This document shows, piece by piece, positions 8,966-20,925 of a DNA stretch of 64,000 nucleotides. The first letter of the stretch is position 1. Each line of letters opens with the position of its first letter. The notes beneath the pieces were generated by a model. That model was given only the letters and a program-made list of their open reading frames with translations. It searched no databases and was not told where the DNA came from. The stretch is taken from positions 124,001 through 188,000 of the forward strand of contig NZ_JASVDS010000001.1 of the NCBI RefSeq assembly GCF_030285365.1, given 5' to 3'. The position numbers were made by a program, and so were the translations under genes. The DNA comes from Roseateles subflavus (lineage in GTDB: Bacteria; Pseudomonadota; Gammaproteobacteria; Burkholderiales; Burkholderiaceae_C).

Positions 8966-9652
8966 TCATGGCTGCTGGGCCTTCCAGCTGCCGGCGTCCA
9001 GACCCTGGACGAGCTTCTCGACCGCCTCGCGCACGGCCAGATCCAGCACCTTGCCGTTGAGCGTCACGTCATAGGACGCCGTGCTGCCAAAGCCCAGCAC
9101 CTCGCGCTCGGAGAGGCTGTACTCGCCCGCGCCCTGCACGGAATAGACCACCTCCGCCGTCTGGCTGTTGACGATGTTCAGCGTCACCTTGGCATAGGCG
9201 ATCTGGCTCTTGCCACGGCCGAGCAGCCCGAACAGCTGCTTGTCGCCGACATCCTTGCGACCGAACTCCGTGACCGAGCCGCTCACCAGCAGATCGGCGC
9301 CCTTGATGTTCACCTGCGCGGACTTGTAGCTGGCTTCCTGGCGCGCCTCGGCCAGGTTGTCGCGGTCCAGCACATTGAAACGCTGCGACTGCTGCAGATG
9401 CGTCTGCAGGATCGCCTTGGCCTGCGCGCCGAGCCGGTCCGGGCCATCGGTGAACATCCCCCGGAGATATTCCGAGCGGTTGTCAAAGCGGCCGATCGCC
9501 ACGGGCGTGCGTGCGCGCTGGGGTGCGGGCGCAGGTGCGGCGGCACTGCTGACCTGGGTCGTCTGGACGACGCGAGACTGCTCCGTGGTCGAGCAGGCGG
9601 AAAGTGCCAGCGCGCCGCACAACAGCAGCAGCTGGGGAGTCTTGGTGAACAT
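8966..9652 (-). CDS. CsgG/HfaB-family lipoprotein
   Basis: A 228-residue protein with lipobox ALSACSTT, then an Ala/Pro-rich linker, then a CsgG-like domain (TPVAIGRFDNRSEYLRGMF, QRFNVLDRDNLAEARQEA, GADLLVSGSVTEFG). Curli CsgG forms an outer-membrane secretion pore. No curlin or other csg genes are here, so this is a member of the wider family that travels with DUF4810 and DUF799 genes. The start at 9652 has GGAGG seven bases upstream. It is the first gene of the operon; the next ATG overlaps its stop. Confidence 0.88.
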   Translation of the reverse strand: MFTKTPQLLLLCGALALSACSTTEQSRVVQTTQVSSAAAPAPAPQRARTPVAIGRFDNRSEYLRGMFTDGPDRLGAQAKAILQTHLQQSQRFNVLDRDNLAEARQEASYKSAQVNIKGADLLVSGSVTEFGRKDVGDKQLFGLLGRGKSQIAYAKVTLNIVNSQTAEVVYSVQGAGEYSLSEREVLGFGSTASYDVTLNGKVLDLAVREAVEKLVQGLDAGSWKAQQP

Positions 9653-9821
9653 GGGATAACCTCCGTGATGCGCGTCTTCGGCAAGAAATGCCTGAACTTT
9701 TTGTTACGCGGGCGCGGAGGTTAACACCGGAATGCCTTGTCTCCGATCGGGATTCGGGACAGTCCTGAGCAAAGACAAGCGCAGGGGCCGCCGGCATCAC
9801 CGGACGTTAGCCCCCCCGGGG

Positions 9822-10706
9822 TCAGGCGCCTTGACGCCGCAGGCTTTGCAGCCCGCTCCAGACCTCGCCCGGCTGCAGCAGCACCGGGCGTTCGATGGCC
9901 GCGGCTTCCACGCACAGGAACTGCTGGTAGCCGTCCGCGGGCATGTCCGCCAGCTGCGCGCACTTCCCGGCGCCGGGGTTCCAGACCACGGCGTCGTCGA
10001 AGCCCTGCTGCAGGAGGTCCAGTGCGCGGCGCTGCGTGCCGGACTCGTCGATCAGCTGCAGCGGCTCCTTGAGCTGGCTGACCTGGTAGTAGATGCGGTC
10101 CAGGTCCTCGCAACCCGGGCTGCCGGGCAGGACGAGGTCGCTGCGCTGGACTTGCTCGGCGTTCTTCACCTGGTCCCAGTAGTGCAGGCCGGCCAGGCCG
10201 CGCAGGCTGGTGGCGTCGAGCGCGCCGGTGCGCAGGTAGGTGTGCAGCGCGGCCGTGAAGTCGAAGGGCGTGTCGCCGGTGTTCTCGACGGCCAGCTCGA
10301 TGTCCAGCGTCTGGCCGCTGACCCGCACCGACAGCTCGGCCGAGAAGGCATGGGGCCAGACCATGCGCGTGGCGGCATCGTCGGTGAGCTGCAGAACGGC
10401 CAGGGCGTCGTCCACCCCCTGCTCGGCCTGCACCAGCTGCCAGGGCTTGGTGCGGGCGAAGCCGTGGCGCATCAGCGGGCCGCGCGCACTGAACTGCGGG
10501 AAGATCAACGGCACACCGCCGCGGATCGCCTGCCCCGTTGCGAAGCTGCTCTTCGGCGAGAGGTACAGCTGCTCCTCGCCGCCGGCGGGGATCCACGACG
10601 TGAGATGCGCGCCGTGAAGCAGCAGCACCGCGCGCGCGCCGTCGGGCGCGACGAGTTCCAGGGCTTCGAGGCCGTGGTGGCGGGTCAGGGCAATGGGCGT
10701 GGGCAT
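9822..10706 (-). CDS. D-hexose-6-phosphate mutarotase (aldose 1-epimerase family)
   Basis: A 294-residue enzyme of the YeaD-type aldose-1-epimerase superfamily, interconverting alpha and beta anomers of hexose phosphates in the cytoplasm. Conserved pieces are LLLHGAHLTSWIPAGGEEQLYLSPKS, IRGGVPLIFPQFS, MRHGFARTKPWQL (catalytic-type His) and ALHTYLRTGAL. VWNPGAGKCAQLADMPADGYQQFLCVEAA carries the C-terminal Glu region. The start at 10706 (MPTPIALTRH) fits the family better than the ATG 13 codons upstream. It lies downstream of the atpC terminator and so probably has its own promoter. The stop overlaps a GGGGTCAG-type sequence. Confidence 0.9.
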   Translation of the reverse strand: MPTPIALTRHHGLEALELVAPDGARAVLLLHGAHLTSWIPAGGEEQLYLSPKSSFATGQAIRGGVPLIFPQFSARGPLMRHGFARTKPWQLVQAEQGVDDALAVLQLTDDAATRMVWPHAFSAELSVRVSGQTLDIELAVENTGDTPFDFTAALHTYLRTGALDATSLRGLAGLHYWDQVKNAEQVQRSDLVLPGSPGCEDLDRIYYQVSQLKEPLQLIDESGTQRRALDLLQQGFDDAVVWNPGAGKCAQLADMPADGYQQFLCVEAAAIERPVLLQPGEVWSGLQSLRRQGA

Positions 10707-10802
10707 GGCGGGAATCTGTGGTGGACCGTGGCGTCGGCCCGGCATCGAGGGCGTCCTGCCACTGAACGGCGGCCGCTGAAATCAGCTGAAATCGGCGGAG
10801 GG

Positions 10803-10837
10803 AAAAGACAACGCCCGCCGGACTTGCGTCGGCGGGC
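10803..10837 (-). terminator. Terminator of the ATP synthase operon
   Basis: GCCCGCCG (10813-10820) pairs with CGGCGGGC (10830-10837) around a 9-base loop. On the minus strand the stem is followed by GTTGTCTTTTCC. It lies about 55 bases past the atpC stop. Confidence 0.75.
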
Positions 10838-10891
10838 GCCTGAGGAAGGCCACAGCTCAGCGGGCCGCGAGGCTGCTGAGGGCCTGGGCCT

Positions 10892-11308
10892 TCACTTCTT
10901 GCGGAACTTGCGCAGGGCTGCGATCTGGGCAGCCATGGCGGCGAATTCGCTTTGCGCCTTGGCGAAGTCGATGTCGCTCTTGGCGTTCTTCATCGCTTCC
11001 TCGGCCAGCTTCTTGGCTTCGGAGGCCTTGGCTTCGTCCAGGTCCTTGCCGCGGATGGCGGTGTCGGCCAGCACGGTCACGCAGTTCGGCTGCACTTCCA
11101 GAAGGCCGCCGGCCACGAACACGAACTCTTCCTGGCCGTTGTCGGCGCGCTCGATGCGCACCGCGCCCGGCTTGATGCGGGTGATCAGCGGCGTGTGCTG
11201 CGGCAGGATGCCCAGCTCACCACCTTCACCCGGCAACGCGACGAACTTGGCCTCGCCCGAGAAGATGCTCTCCTCGGCGGACACCACGTCAACATGAATG
11301 GTTGCCAT
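10892..11308 (-). CDS. atpC: F1Fo ATP synthase epsilon subunit
   Basis: A 138-residue central-stalk subunit that couples rotor movement to the catalytic head and can inhibit ATP hydrolysis. An N-terminal beta-sandwich ([45 protein letters not shown]) is followed by a C-terminal helical hairpin ending in a basic tail (ALRKFRKK). The ATG at 11308 is used; a TTG two codons earlier is in frame. It is the last gene of the atp operon, 173 bases after atpD across a strongly structured spacer, and is followed by a terminator. Confidence 0.97.
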   Translation of the reverse strand: MATIHVDVVSAEESIFSGEAKFVALPGEGGELGILPQHTPLITRIKPGAVRIERADNGQEEFVFVAGGLLEVQPNCVTVLADTAIRGKDLDEAKASEAKKLAEEAMKNAKSDIDFAKAQSEFAAMAAQIAALRKFRKK

Positions 11309-11350
11309 GTTCAATCTTTCTAGCGTTGAAGTTGAAGTAAGTCGTCTGCT

Positions 11351-11470
11351 TCTTCACCCTCGTCCTACACGAGGAAGAAGGTGCAGGAAGCAAGCAGTCG
11401 GGTCTCAGGCTAGGCGCCGCGCACAGCCGGACTTCCTGTCCGGCGAGCACGGCAACGACGCCTGAGGCCC
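11351..11470 (-). other. Structured RNA spacer between atpD and atpC
   Basis: Two hairpins occupy the spacer. In 11400-11470 an 11-bp outer stem (11400-11410 with 11460-11470, one G-U pair) encloses a perfect 7-bp stem GCCGGAC/GTCCGGC (11426-11432, 11438-11444) with a 5-base loop. In 11351-11378, TTCTTC and CTCGT pair with ACGAG and GAAGAA around a short loop, with a 3-base bulge. No T-run follows, so complete termination is unlikely. Confidence 0.6.
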
Positions 11471-11481
11471 GAATGCGCCAC

Positions 11482-12906
<1,425 letters not shown>

Positions 12907-12942
12907 TCAATTCCAAAACTTTTGCTGCTGCGTCTGCTGAGA

Positions 12943-13815
12943 TCAGCCCACGGCGGCGGCGCCGCTGACGATTTCGCTCAGCTCCTTCGTGATCGCGGCC
13001 TGGCGGGTCTTGTTGTAGACCAGCTTCAGCTCACCGATCAGGGTGCCTGCGTTGTCAGTGGCGGCCTTCATGGCCACCATGCGCGCCGATTGCTCGGACG
13101 CCATGTTCTCGGCGACGGCCTGGTAGACCAGGGCCTCGGTGTAGCGCACCAGCAGATCGTCGATGACGGTCGCGGCGTCGGGCTCGTAGAGGTAGTCCCA
13201 GCTGTGCGAGGCCTTGTCCGTCTGCATGTCCTCAGCCGACAGGGGCAGCAGCTGCTGCACCACCGGCTCCTGCTTCATCGTGTTGATGAAGCGGGTGAAG
13301 CACAGATAGACGGCGGACAGCTCGCCAGCGGCGTACTTGTCCAGCAGCACCTTGACGGGGCCGATCAGCTTCTCGATGTGCGGCTGGTCGCCCAGCTGCG
13401 TGGCGTGAGCCACGACCTTGGCGCCGACGCGGTTCATGAAACCCAGGCCCTTGTTGCCGATGGCAACGACCTCAGGCTTCTGACCGGCGGACTCCAGGTC
13501 CTTCAGCTTGGTGGTGACCGCGCGCAGCAGATTGGTGTTCAAGCCACCGCACAGACCCTTGTCCGTCGTGACCACCACGAAACCGACCGCCTTCGCCTGG
13601 CCATTGCTGACCATGAAAGGATGTTGGTACTCGGGATTGGCCTTGGACAGATTGGCAGCGATGTTGCCGATCTTGTCGCTGTAGGGACGAGCCGCACGCA
13701 TCCGGTCCTGCGCCTTGCGCATCTTGGATGCCGCGACCATCTCCATGGCCTTGGTGATCTTCTTGGTGTTCTCGACCGACTTGATCTTGCCGCGAATTTC
13801 CTTGCCTGCTGCCAT
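12943..13815 (-). CDS. atpG: F1Fo ATP synthase gamma subunit
   Basis: A 290-residue rotor shaft. The N-terminal coiled coil ([32 protein letters not shown]) and C-terminal helix ([43 protein letters not shown]) together form the antiparallel shaft inside the alpha3beta3 ring. The middle is the Rossmann-like globular part ([18 protein letters not shown]). It sits between atpA (55 bases upstream) and atpD (48 bases downstream). Confidence 0.98.
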   Translation of the reverse strand: MAAGKEIRGKIKSVENTKKITKAMEMVAASKMRKAQDRMRAARPYSDKIGNIAANLSKANPEYQHPFMVSNGQAKAVGFVVVTTDKGLCGGLNTNLLRAVTTKLKDLESAGQKPEVVAIGNKGLGFMNRVGAKVVAHATQLGDQPHIEKLIGPVKVLLDKYAAGELSAVYLCFTRFINTMKQEPVVQQLLPLSAEDMQTDKASHSWDYLYEPDAATVIDDLLVRYTEALVYQAVAENMASEQSARMVAMKAATDNAGTLIGELKLVYNKTRQAAITKELSEIVSGAAAVG

Positions 13816-13870
13816 GATTTCTCCTGTTAGGGCCGGGTGCTCACCGAGGTTTGCACCCGGTCATGGTTGC

Positions 13871-15424
<1,554 letters not shown>

Positions 15425-15509
15425 TGCTTGCTCCCATCTGGTCGGGCGTCTGTTGCCAGAGCGCGGGTGACACAGGGATGAATCGGATAAGGTGTCTTCG
15501 CGCTGGTGC

Positions 15510-16043
15510 TTAAGCGGTGAGCGCCACTTTCATGCGGTCCAGGCGGGCCTTGACGGAGGTGTCGAGCACCTCATCGCCAACCACCACCCGGATACCGCCG
15601 ATGAGAGCGGGCTCCAGCTGAACATGGGCTTCGAGCTTGCGACCGAAGCGCTTTTCCAGCGTCGCGACCACGTCCGCCAACTGGGCCGGCTCGATCGGGT
15701 AGGCACTGAAGATCTGCGCATCGGCGACGCCGGCGGCTGCGTTGGCCAGCACGTGGAACTGGTCCACGACAGCCTGCAGGGCCGAGAGGCGGCCGTTGTC
15801 GATCACCGTGCGCAGGAAGTTCTGCAGCTCCGGTGCCAGGGTCTGCTTCGCAGCGGCCGTCATGACGGCATACACCTGCTCGGCGGTGACCTTGGGATTG
15901 TCGGCAAACGAGCGCAGGTCAGCATCCTGTGCGACCAGGGCCAGCGCATCAAGCGTCTGGCCCCAGGCCTTCACATCGTGCTTCTTCGCGACCTGATAGA
16001 GCGCCTCAGCGTAGGGGCGTGCAATGGTGGCGAGCTCAGCCAT
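15510..16043 (-). CDS. atpH: F1Fo ATP synthase delta subunit
   Basis: A 177-residue peripheral-stalk subunit linking the b dimer to the top of F1. The N-terminal six-helix bundle ([23 protein letters not shown]) is followed by a C-terminal b-binding part that includes [26 protein letters not shown]. It starts 2 bases after the atpF stop, which suggests coupled translation. Confidence 0.97.
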   Translation of the reverse strand: MAELATIARPYAEALYQVAKKHDVKAWGQTLDALALVAQDADLRSFADNPKVTAEQVYAVMTAAAKQTLAPELQNFLRTVIDNGRLSALQAVVDQFHVLANAAAGVADAQIFSAYPIEPAQLADVVATLEKRFGRKLEAHVQLEPALIGGIRVVVGDEVLDTSVKARLDRMKVALTA

Positions 16044-16045
16044 GA

Positions 16046-16516
16046 TTACAGCTCCGTCTTCAGACGGCCCAGCAACTCGGCGTGCACGCTGGCATTGACC
16101 TCGCGCTGCAGAATTTGCTCGGCGCCCTTCACGGCCAGCACGGCGACCTGCTCACGCAGGGCCTCGCGGGCACGGGTGGCTTGCTGCTCGGCCTCAGCCT
16201 TGGCAGCGGCCACGATCTTGGCGCCTTCATCTTCAGCACGCTTCTTGGCCTCGTCCACGATGGCGGCGGCACGCTTTTCAGCGTCAGCCAGCAGCTTGGT
16301 GGTCTCGTTGCGCGCAATGGCCCGTTGCTCATCTGCCGCCTTGTTGGCGGTGGCCAGCTCAGCCTTAGCCTTGTCGGCGGCAGCCAGACCCTCGCGGATC
16401 TTGCCTGCACGCTCGTCCAAGGCCTTGGTGATCGGCGGCCAGATGAAGCGCATCGTGACGAACACGAGCACTGCGAACGGGATCCACTGAATGAAAAGGC
16501 TTGCGTTGATATTCAC
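16046..16516 (-). CDS. atpF: F1Fo ATP synthase b subunit
   Basis: A 156-residue protein with one N-terminal membrane helix ([29 protein letters not shown]) and then a long charged coiled coil rich in Ala, Glu, Lys and Arg. Dimers form the peripheral stalk. Usual proteobacterial length. It lies 37 bases after atpE and directly before atpH. Confidence 0.98.
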   Translation of the reverse strand: MNINASLFIQWIPFAVLVFVTMRFIWPPITKALDERAGKIREGLAAADKAKAELATANKAADEQRAIARNETTKLLADAEKRAAAIVDEAKKRAEDEGAKIVAAAKAEAEQQATRAREALREQVAVLAVKGAEQILQREVNASVHAELLGRLKTEL

Positions 16517-16553
16517 GGCACGATCCTTTCAGTCGTGAAAGGGGACGTGGCGC

Positions 16554-16829
<276 letters not shown>

Positions 16830-16887
16830 TTAGAAAAGAAAGAAAGGAAACGAGAAAAGAAAGAGGTGCCCGACTGAAGGTCTTCAA

Positions 16888-17766
16888 TCAGTGCGCGTCA
16901 TGGGCCTGGCCGATGTAGATCAGCGTCAGCATCATGAAGATGAAGGCCTGCAGCACGATCACGAGGATGTGGAACAGGGTCCAGACGGTGCCGGCGACGA
17001 TGTGGCCGATGGCCAGACCGATGCCCGTGCCCGTCAGCGCCCAGCCGCCACCCATCAGGGCGATCAGCATGAACACGAGCTCGCCAGCGAACATGTTGCC
17101 GAACAGTCGCATGCCGTGGGACACGGTCTTGGCGAGGAATTCGATCATCTGCATGGCGAAGTTGAACGGCCACAGCACGGGGTGGGCGCCGAAGGGAGCG
17201 GAGATCAGCTCGTGACCCCAGCCGCCCAGGCCCTTGATCTTCACGTTGTAGAACAGGCAGAGCAGCAGCACGAAGGTGGACATGCTCAGCGTGGTCGACA
17301 GGTCGGCGGTGGGCACGACGCGCATGTAGGCGTGGTGCGGGTCATGGCCGGTCGCGGCGACGTAGTTGCCCCACAGCTTGGGCAGCCAGTCCACGGGCAG
17401 CATGTCCATGGCGTTCATGAAGAAGATCCACACGAACACGGTCAGGGCGACGGGGCCCACGACCTTGCGGCTCTTCTCGTTGTGGATCACGCCCTTGGCC
17501 TGGTTGTCCACGAGCTCGACCAGCATCTCGACGGCAGCCTGGAAGCGGCCCGGCACGCCGGACGTGGCCTTGCGGGCGGCACGCCACAGGAAGAACAGGG
17601 CGATGGAGCCCAGCACCACGGAATAGATCAGCGAATCCAGGTTGAAGACGCTGAAATCGACGATGCCTTGCTGCTTCTGGTCGACCAGAGCAAAGTTCTT
17701 CTGCCAGTGCTGCAAGTGGTGAGTGATGTACTCACCCGCGGTCGGCGCGTGTCCTTCTGCTGCCAT
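16888..17766 (-). CDS. atpB: F1Fo ATP synthase a subunit
   Basis: A 292-residue integral-membrane stator channel. The essential arginine lies in LAKTVSHGMRLFGNMFAGE. C-terminal helices (LIALMGGGWALTGTGIGLAIGHIVAGTVWTLFHILVIVLQAFIFMMLTLIYIGQAHD) carry the partner Gln/His-type residues. The start at 17766 (MAAEGHAPTAGEYI) follows the family; the upstream extension belongs to the end of atpI read in another frame. The gene begins 14 bases after the atpI stop. Confidence 0.97.
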   Translation of the reverse strand: MAAEGHAPTAGEYITHHLQHWQKNFALVDQKQQGIVDFSVFNLDSLIYSVVLGSIALFFLWRAARKATSGVPGRFQAAVEMLVELVDNQAKGVIHNEKSRKVVGPVALTVFVWIFFMNAMDMLPVDWLPKLWGNYVAATGHDPHHAYMRVVPTADLSTTLSMSTFVLLLCLFYNVKIKGLGGWGHELISAPFGAHPVLWPFNFAMQMIEFLAKTVSHGMRLFGNMFAGELVFMLIALMGGGWALTGTGIGLAIGHIVAGTVWTLFHILVIVLQAFIFMMLTLIYIGQAHDAH

Positions 17767-17780
17767 GTTCAGGGTTCCGT

Positions 17781-18353
17781 CTAATTTTTGTTTCGGCCCC
17801 ACCGAAGCAGGACCAGCCAGTAAACCTTGAGGCACACGACCATCGTCAGCAGCAGAGCCGGCCAACGCAGGTCAGGCACCCCTTTGATCACCGCCAACAG
17901 GATGACGGCGACCAAGAGAATCTTGATCAGCTCCCAGACCATCAGCGAGAGCAGTGCAGCTCCCGCCATCGCGGCCGGGCGCCGGGTCGTCCCCCATGCC
18001 ATCAAGGCATTGGGCCCGACCACGGCCAGGGCGCCGAAAAGCGCCGAGTACCCATGGCGTGCCGACCCGAAAAAGGTCCACAGCGCCACCATCAGCACCG
18101 CCGCCACCGCCTGGAACCACACCACACGCCAGGGCGACGTCGCTCGATGCCCGGCCCGCCAAGCCGCCGCCTCTTCAGGCGTCAGGGGCTCGCGGGCCTT
18201 GAAATCATCTTCGCCGGCCTCATCCCATGGATCAGGGCGCGCGCCGGTGGGCGCGACGGGAGCCTGCGGCGCGGCCTGCGGTACAGCAGGGGCCGCTGCA
18301 TGGGTCACCTCAGCATTGTCGGCCGGGGCGGCATCATGCGGTTCAGAGCTCAC
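17781..18353 (-). CDS. atpI: ATP synthase subunit I (AtpI-like), GTG start
   Basis: A 190-residue protein. The first 80 or so residues are Ala/Pro-rich and acidic and are likely cytoplasmic. Four hydrophobic segments follow (FQAVAAVLMVALWTFF, ALFGALAVVGPNALMAW, AALLSLMVWELIKILLVAVILLAVI, LLLTMVVCLKVYWLVLL). AtpI helps c-ring assembly or Mg2+ handling in other bacteria. The GTG at 18353 is preferred: it has AAGGA upstream, and the predicted transcript starts near 18380, which would leave the alternative TTG at 18377 almost leaderless. The N-terminal extension is longer than in E. coli AtpI. Confidence 0.85.
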   Translation of the reverse strand: MSSEPHDAAPADNAEVTHAAAPAVPQAAPQAPVAPTGARPDPWDEAGEDDFKAREPLTPEEAAAWRAGHRATSPWRVVWFQAVAAVLMVALWTFFGSARHGYSALFGALAVVGPNALMAWGTTRRPAAMAGAALLSLMVWELIKILLVAVILLAVIKGVPDLRWPALLLTMVVCLKVYWLVLLRWGRNKN

Positions 18354-18386
18354 GAATCCTTGGGGGTCGATCGGCAAAACCCAAAG

Positions 18387-18392
18387 ATTATA
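18387..18392 (-). promoter_or_regulatory. -10 box of the atp operon promoter
   Basis: A perfect TATAAT on the minus strand, 34 bases upstream of the atpI GTG. No good -35 hexamer lies 16-18 bases further up. Instead an inverted repeat CCCTT-GTA-AGGGG covers 18401-18413, which could be an activator site or chance. Confidence 0.6.
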
Positions 18393-18535
18393 TGTGGTTT
18401 CCCCTTACAAGGGCTTAACAGACGCCCAACAATGCATCAGGACTTGCCCTTGACAGATGTCAGCAAGTGCCTTTTGTCATCGAGCTGCACCAGAACGGCG
18501 CACAGCGCGCAGACGCCCGTACCGGGCCGGCGGGA

Positions 18536-19438
18536 CTACAGGTCCACGGCCGGCACCGGCAGACCCGGCACCTCGACGCGCATTTGCAACACGCAGCCGG
18601 CCAGCGGCTGGGCCGCGAGCTCGTCCGCCGGACGCCCCTGGCGTGCCGTGGTGAGGTACAGCGTGCGGAGGTCGGCGCCGCCGAAGGCCGGCATCGTCGG
18701 GCAGCGTACCGGCAGCGGGATCTCGGCCAGCACGTCCCCCGCCGGCGACAGGCGCAGCAGGCGCTGCCCCTCGAACATGGCGACCCAGTAGGCGCCTTGC
18801 GCATCCACCGCGGCGCCATCCGGCCGGCCGCCGTAGGCTGACAGCGGCTGGCCAGCCTCGCGCGGAGCAAAGCGCGCCAGCACGCGGGCCTCGCCGGGCA
18901 CGCCGGTGGCCGGCTCGTAGTCCCGCACGAAGACGGTGTGCGCCTTGGTGTCCGAGTGGTACAGGCGCCGGCCGTCCGGGCTGAAGGCCAGGCCGTTGCC
19001 CGTGCTCACGCCCGGCAGGACGGCCGCACAGCCCTGGCGATCGAGGCGGTAGAAGAAGGCCTCCGGCGCCCGCGCGTCGTCGATGCCGCCGATCCACCAG
19101 CGCCCCTGTGGATCGGCCTTGCCGTCATTGAAGCGCTGGCGGGCCGGGTCGTAGGGCGGCGCGATCAGCCGCTGCGACTCCCCCGTCGCGGGGTCGAAGG
19201 CATGCACACCGTCCCGCCGCGCCATGAGCAGGCCGCCGCTGGCCCGCCGGGCAATGCAGCCGGGCTCCGAGGGCAGCGCCCAGCGGTCGAGGGTCGCGCC
19301 ATCCGCCCGCAGGCGCAGCAGGGCCTGGCCGGGGATGTCCACCCAGTACAGCGCCTGCTCCTGCGGATGCCACAGGGGCGACTCGCCCAGGCCGGCGGCG
19401 TGCGGGTGAACGGGAGAGAGCACGGGCAAGGCGGTCAT
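18536..19438 (-). CDS. SMP-30/gluconolactonase/LRE family lactonase
   Basis: A 300-residue six-bladed propeller enzyme that hydrolyses sugar lactones. Metal ligands typical of the family can be placed: Glu in LGESPLWHP, Asn in RFNDGKADPQGRWWIGG, Asn in STGNGLAFSPDGRRLYHSDT, and Asp in GGRPDGAAVDAQGAYWVAM. Which sugar lactone it uses is unclear; L-arabinolactonase and gluconolactonase members look alike. The start at 19438 (MTALPVLSP) is the first codon giving a family-like N-terminus. A single gene, followed by about 150 bases before the atp promoter. Confidence 0.88.
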   Translation of the reverse strand: MTALPVLSPVHPHAAGLGESPLWHPQEQALYWVDIPGQALLRLRADGATLDRWALPSEPGCIARRASGGLLMARRDGVHAFDPATGESQRLIAPPYDPARQRFNDGKADPQGRWWIGGIDDARAPEAFFYRLDRQGCAAVLPGVSTGNGLAFSPDGRRLYHSDTKAHTVFVRDYEPATGVPGEARVLARFAPREAGQPLSAYGGRPDGAAVDAQGAYWVAMFEGQRLLRLSPAGDVLAEIPLPVRCPTMPAFGGADLRTLYLTTARQGRPADELAAQPLAGCVLQMRVEVPGLPVPAVDL

Positions 19439-19523
19439 GGCGTCGCGAAGGAAGCAGGCAGTGCCCCATGCTAGCGGCGTAATCCACCGTAACCGGGCGC
19501 GCACCCGGCGCCAGGCCCCGAAA

Positions 19524-20018
19524 TCAGGCGAGGTCGACCTTGAGGTAATGCGCGCCAGGGATGGGGTTGAAGTAGTACGGCGGCACCGTCTCAAAGCCGA
19601 GGCTGCCGTACAGGCCGCGCGCGGCCTCCATGTCGTCCAGCGTGTCCAGCAGCATGGCGGAGTAGCCGGCCTGCGTGGCCTGGTCGATGAGCGCCTGCGC
19701 CACGATGCGACCGAGGCCGAAGCGGCGGAAGGCGGGGCGCACGTACAGGCGCTTCATCTCGCAGGCGTTGGCGTAGTCCACATCCGGCAGATTGCGGAAG
19801 GCGCCGGAGCCGGCCACCTGCCCGTCCACCAGGGCCAGCAGGAAGCCGCCGGCGGGCGCCACGTACTCGCCAGGCAGCTGCAGCAGCTCGTCCTCGAAGC
19901 CCTGGAAGTGCAGATCCACGGTCAGACTCTGCGCGTATTCACGCAGGATCTGGCGGGCTTCCTCCCACAACGAGGGGCTATCGGGGCTGATCAGTTCGAT
20001 CCGGTTCGAAACGTCCAT
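19524..20018 (-). CDS. GNAT family N-acetyltransferase
   Basis: A 164-residue acyltransferase. Acetyl-CoA-binding motif A is KRLYVRPAFRRFGLGRIVAQALIDQA (the Q/RxxGxG/A loop is RRFGLG). C-terminal motif B is AARGLYGSLGFETVPPYYFNPIPGAHYLKVDL, which resembles the YitI/PaiA-like branch that acts on small amines or amino acids. Substrate unknown. The start at 20018 (MDVSNRIEL) fits, because upstream residues are not family-like. It lies between the lactonase gene and cytochrome b561, all on the minus strand with 80-85-base gaps. Confidence 0.88.
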   Translation of the reverse strand: MDVSNRIELISPDSPSLWEEARQILREYAQSLTVDLHFQGFEDELLQLPGEYVAPAGGFLLALVDGQVAGSGAFRNLPDVDYANACEMKRLYVRPAFRRFGLGRIVAQALIDQATQAGYSAMLLDTLDDMEAARGLYGSLGFETVPPYYFNPIPGAHYLKVDLA

Positions 20019-20099
20019 AGGCCGGCCAGTGTACTCAGGCTGCCGCCCGCTGCGCGGCCAGTCGGCGAATCCGGGGGGCGACACCTCGTCCAGTCCGGC

Positions 20100-20801
20100 T
20101 CATGGCATCGGCGTGAGCGTGACGAGCAGGTAGACCGCCGCCGCGCAGGCCGCCAGCAGCGTCAGCGCGAAGAGGCGGGTCGCCGCGGAGTCGCGACTGC
20201 CCGGCAGGTGCGCGGGGGCCAGCTTGTCACCCCGCAGCATGGCGCCGATGAGCTGGTGCCGGCGGTACCACTGGTGGAACAGCACCGCACCGATGTGCAG
20301 CCCCAGCATCGCGTACAGGCCCCATTGGCCGAGGTGCTCGTGGTAGTCGGTCCAGGCGAGGCTGGTCTCGCTGCTGACCCACGCCGCCAGCGGGCCGGTG
20401 GTGGCGATCTCGTCGTCGGCGATCAGGCCGGAGCCGACCTGCACCGCCAGCCACGTCAGCATGACCAGCACCGACAGCGCCCCAAGCGGGTTGTGCCCCA
20501 CGTCGAAGTGATCATCCGGCAAGGCCTGACCCCGCAGGTAGCGCCAGGTGGCGGCCGGCCCATGCAGCATGTGCCGCCAGCGCGACCAGTGCCCACCCAC
20601 CATGCCCCACACCAGACGGAACGCCAGCAGCGCCAGCACGGCATAGCCACAGCGCAGGTGCCAGGCCATGGCATTGCCGCCGATCTTGGCGCTGAGCACC
20701 GCGCCGCCCACGCTGAGCACGAGGGCCCAGTGGAACAGCCGGGTGGGCAGGTCCCAGACGCGCAAGGGGCGTCGGTGAAGATCGGGGCGGGCATCCTTCA
20801 T
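20100..20801 (-). CDS. Cytochrome b561-type / Ni-Fe hydrogenase b-subunit-like membrane protein
   Basis: A 233-residue four-helix di-haem b cytochrome. The N-terminal motif VWDLPTRLFHWALVLSVGGAVLS carries the first haem His. Further His residues are in MAWHLRCGYAVLALLAFRLVWG and TDYHEHLGQWGLYAMLGLHIGAVLFHQWYRRHQLIGAMLRG. A fifth hydrophobic segment closes the protein. It is divergent from the periplasmic cytochrome c' gene with 124 bases between the starts. This pairing recurs in proteobacteria and suggests the b cytochrome passes quinol electrons to c'. Confidence 0.9.
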   Translation of the reverse strand: MKDARPDLHRRPLRVWDLPTRLFHWALVLSVGGAVLSAKIGGNAMAWHLRCGYAVLALLAFRLVWGMVGGHWSRWRHMLHGPAATWRYLRGQALPDDHFDVGHNPLGALSVLVMLTWLAVQVGSGLIADDEIATTGPLAAWVSSETSLAWTDYHEHLGQWGLYAMLGLHIGAVLFHQWYRRHQLIGAMLRGDKLAPAHLPGSRDSAATRLFALTLLAACAAAVYLLVTLTPMP

Positions 20802-20925
20802 CCGGCAACGATACCCGAGGCCGGGCCCGTCCCCAAGCCGGCGCGCCGCAGACAGTCGGCCGGGCCCTACACTGCCTCACCGCCCGCGCCGTGCGGGCCG
20901 CTTGCCAATCCCCAACGGAGATCCC

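Noticed and set aside
18371-18377. TTG at 18377 as the atpI start
   Set aside because: It falls only about three bases after the predicted transcription start and has no ribosome site; the GTG at 18353 fits better.
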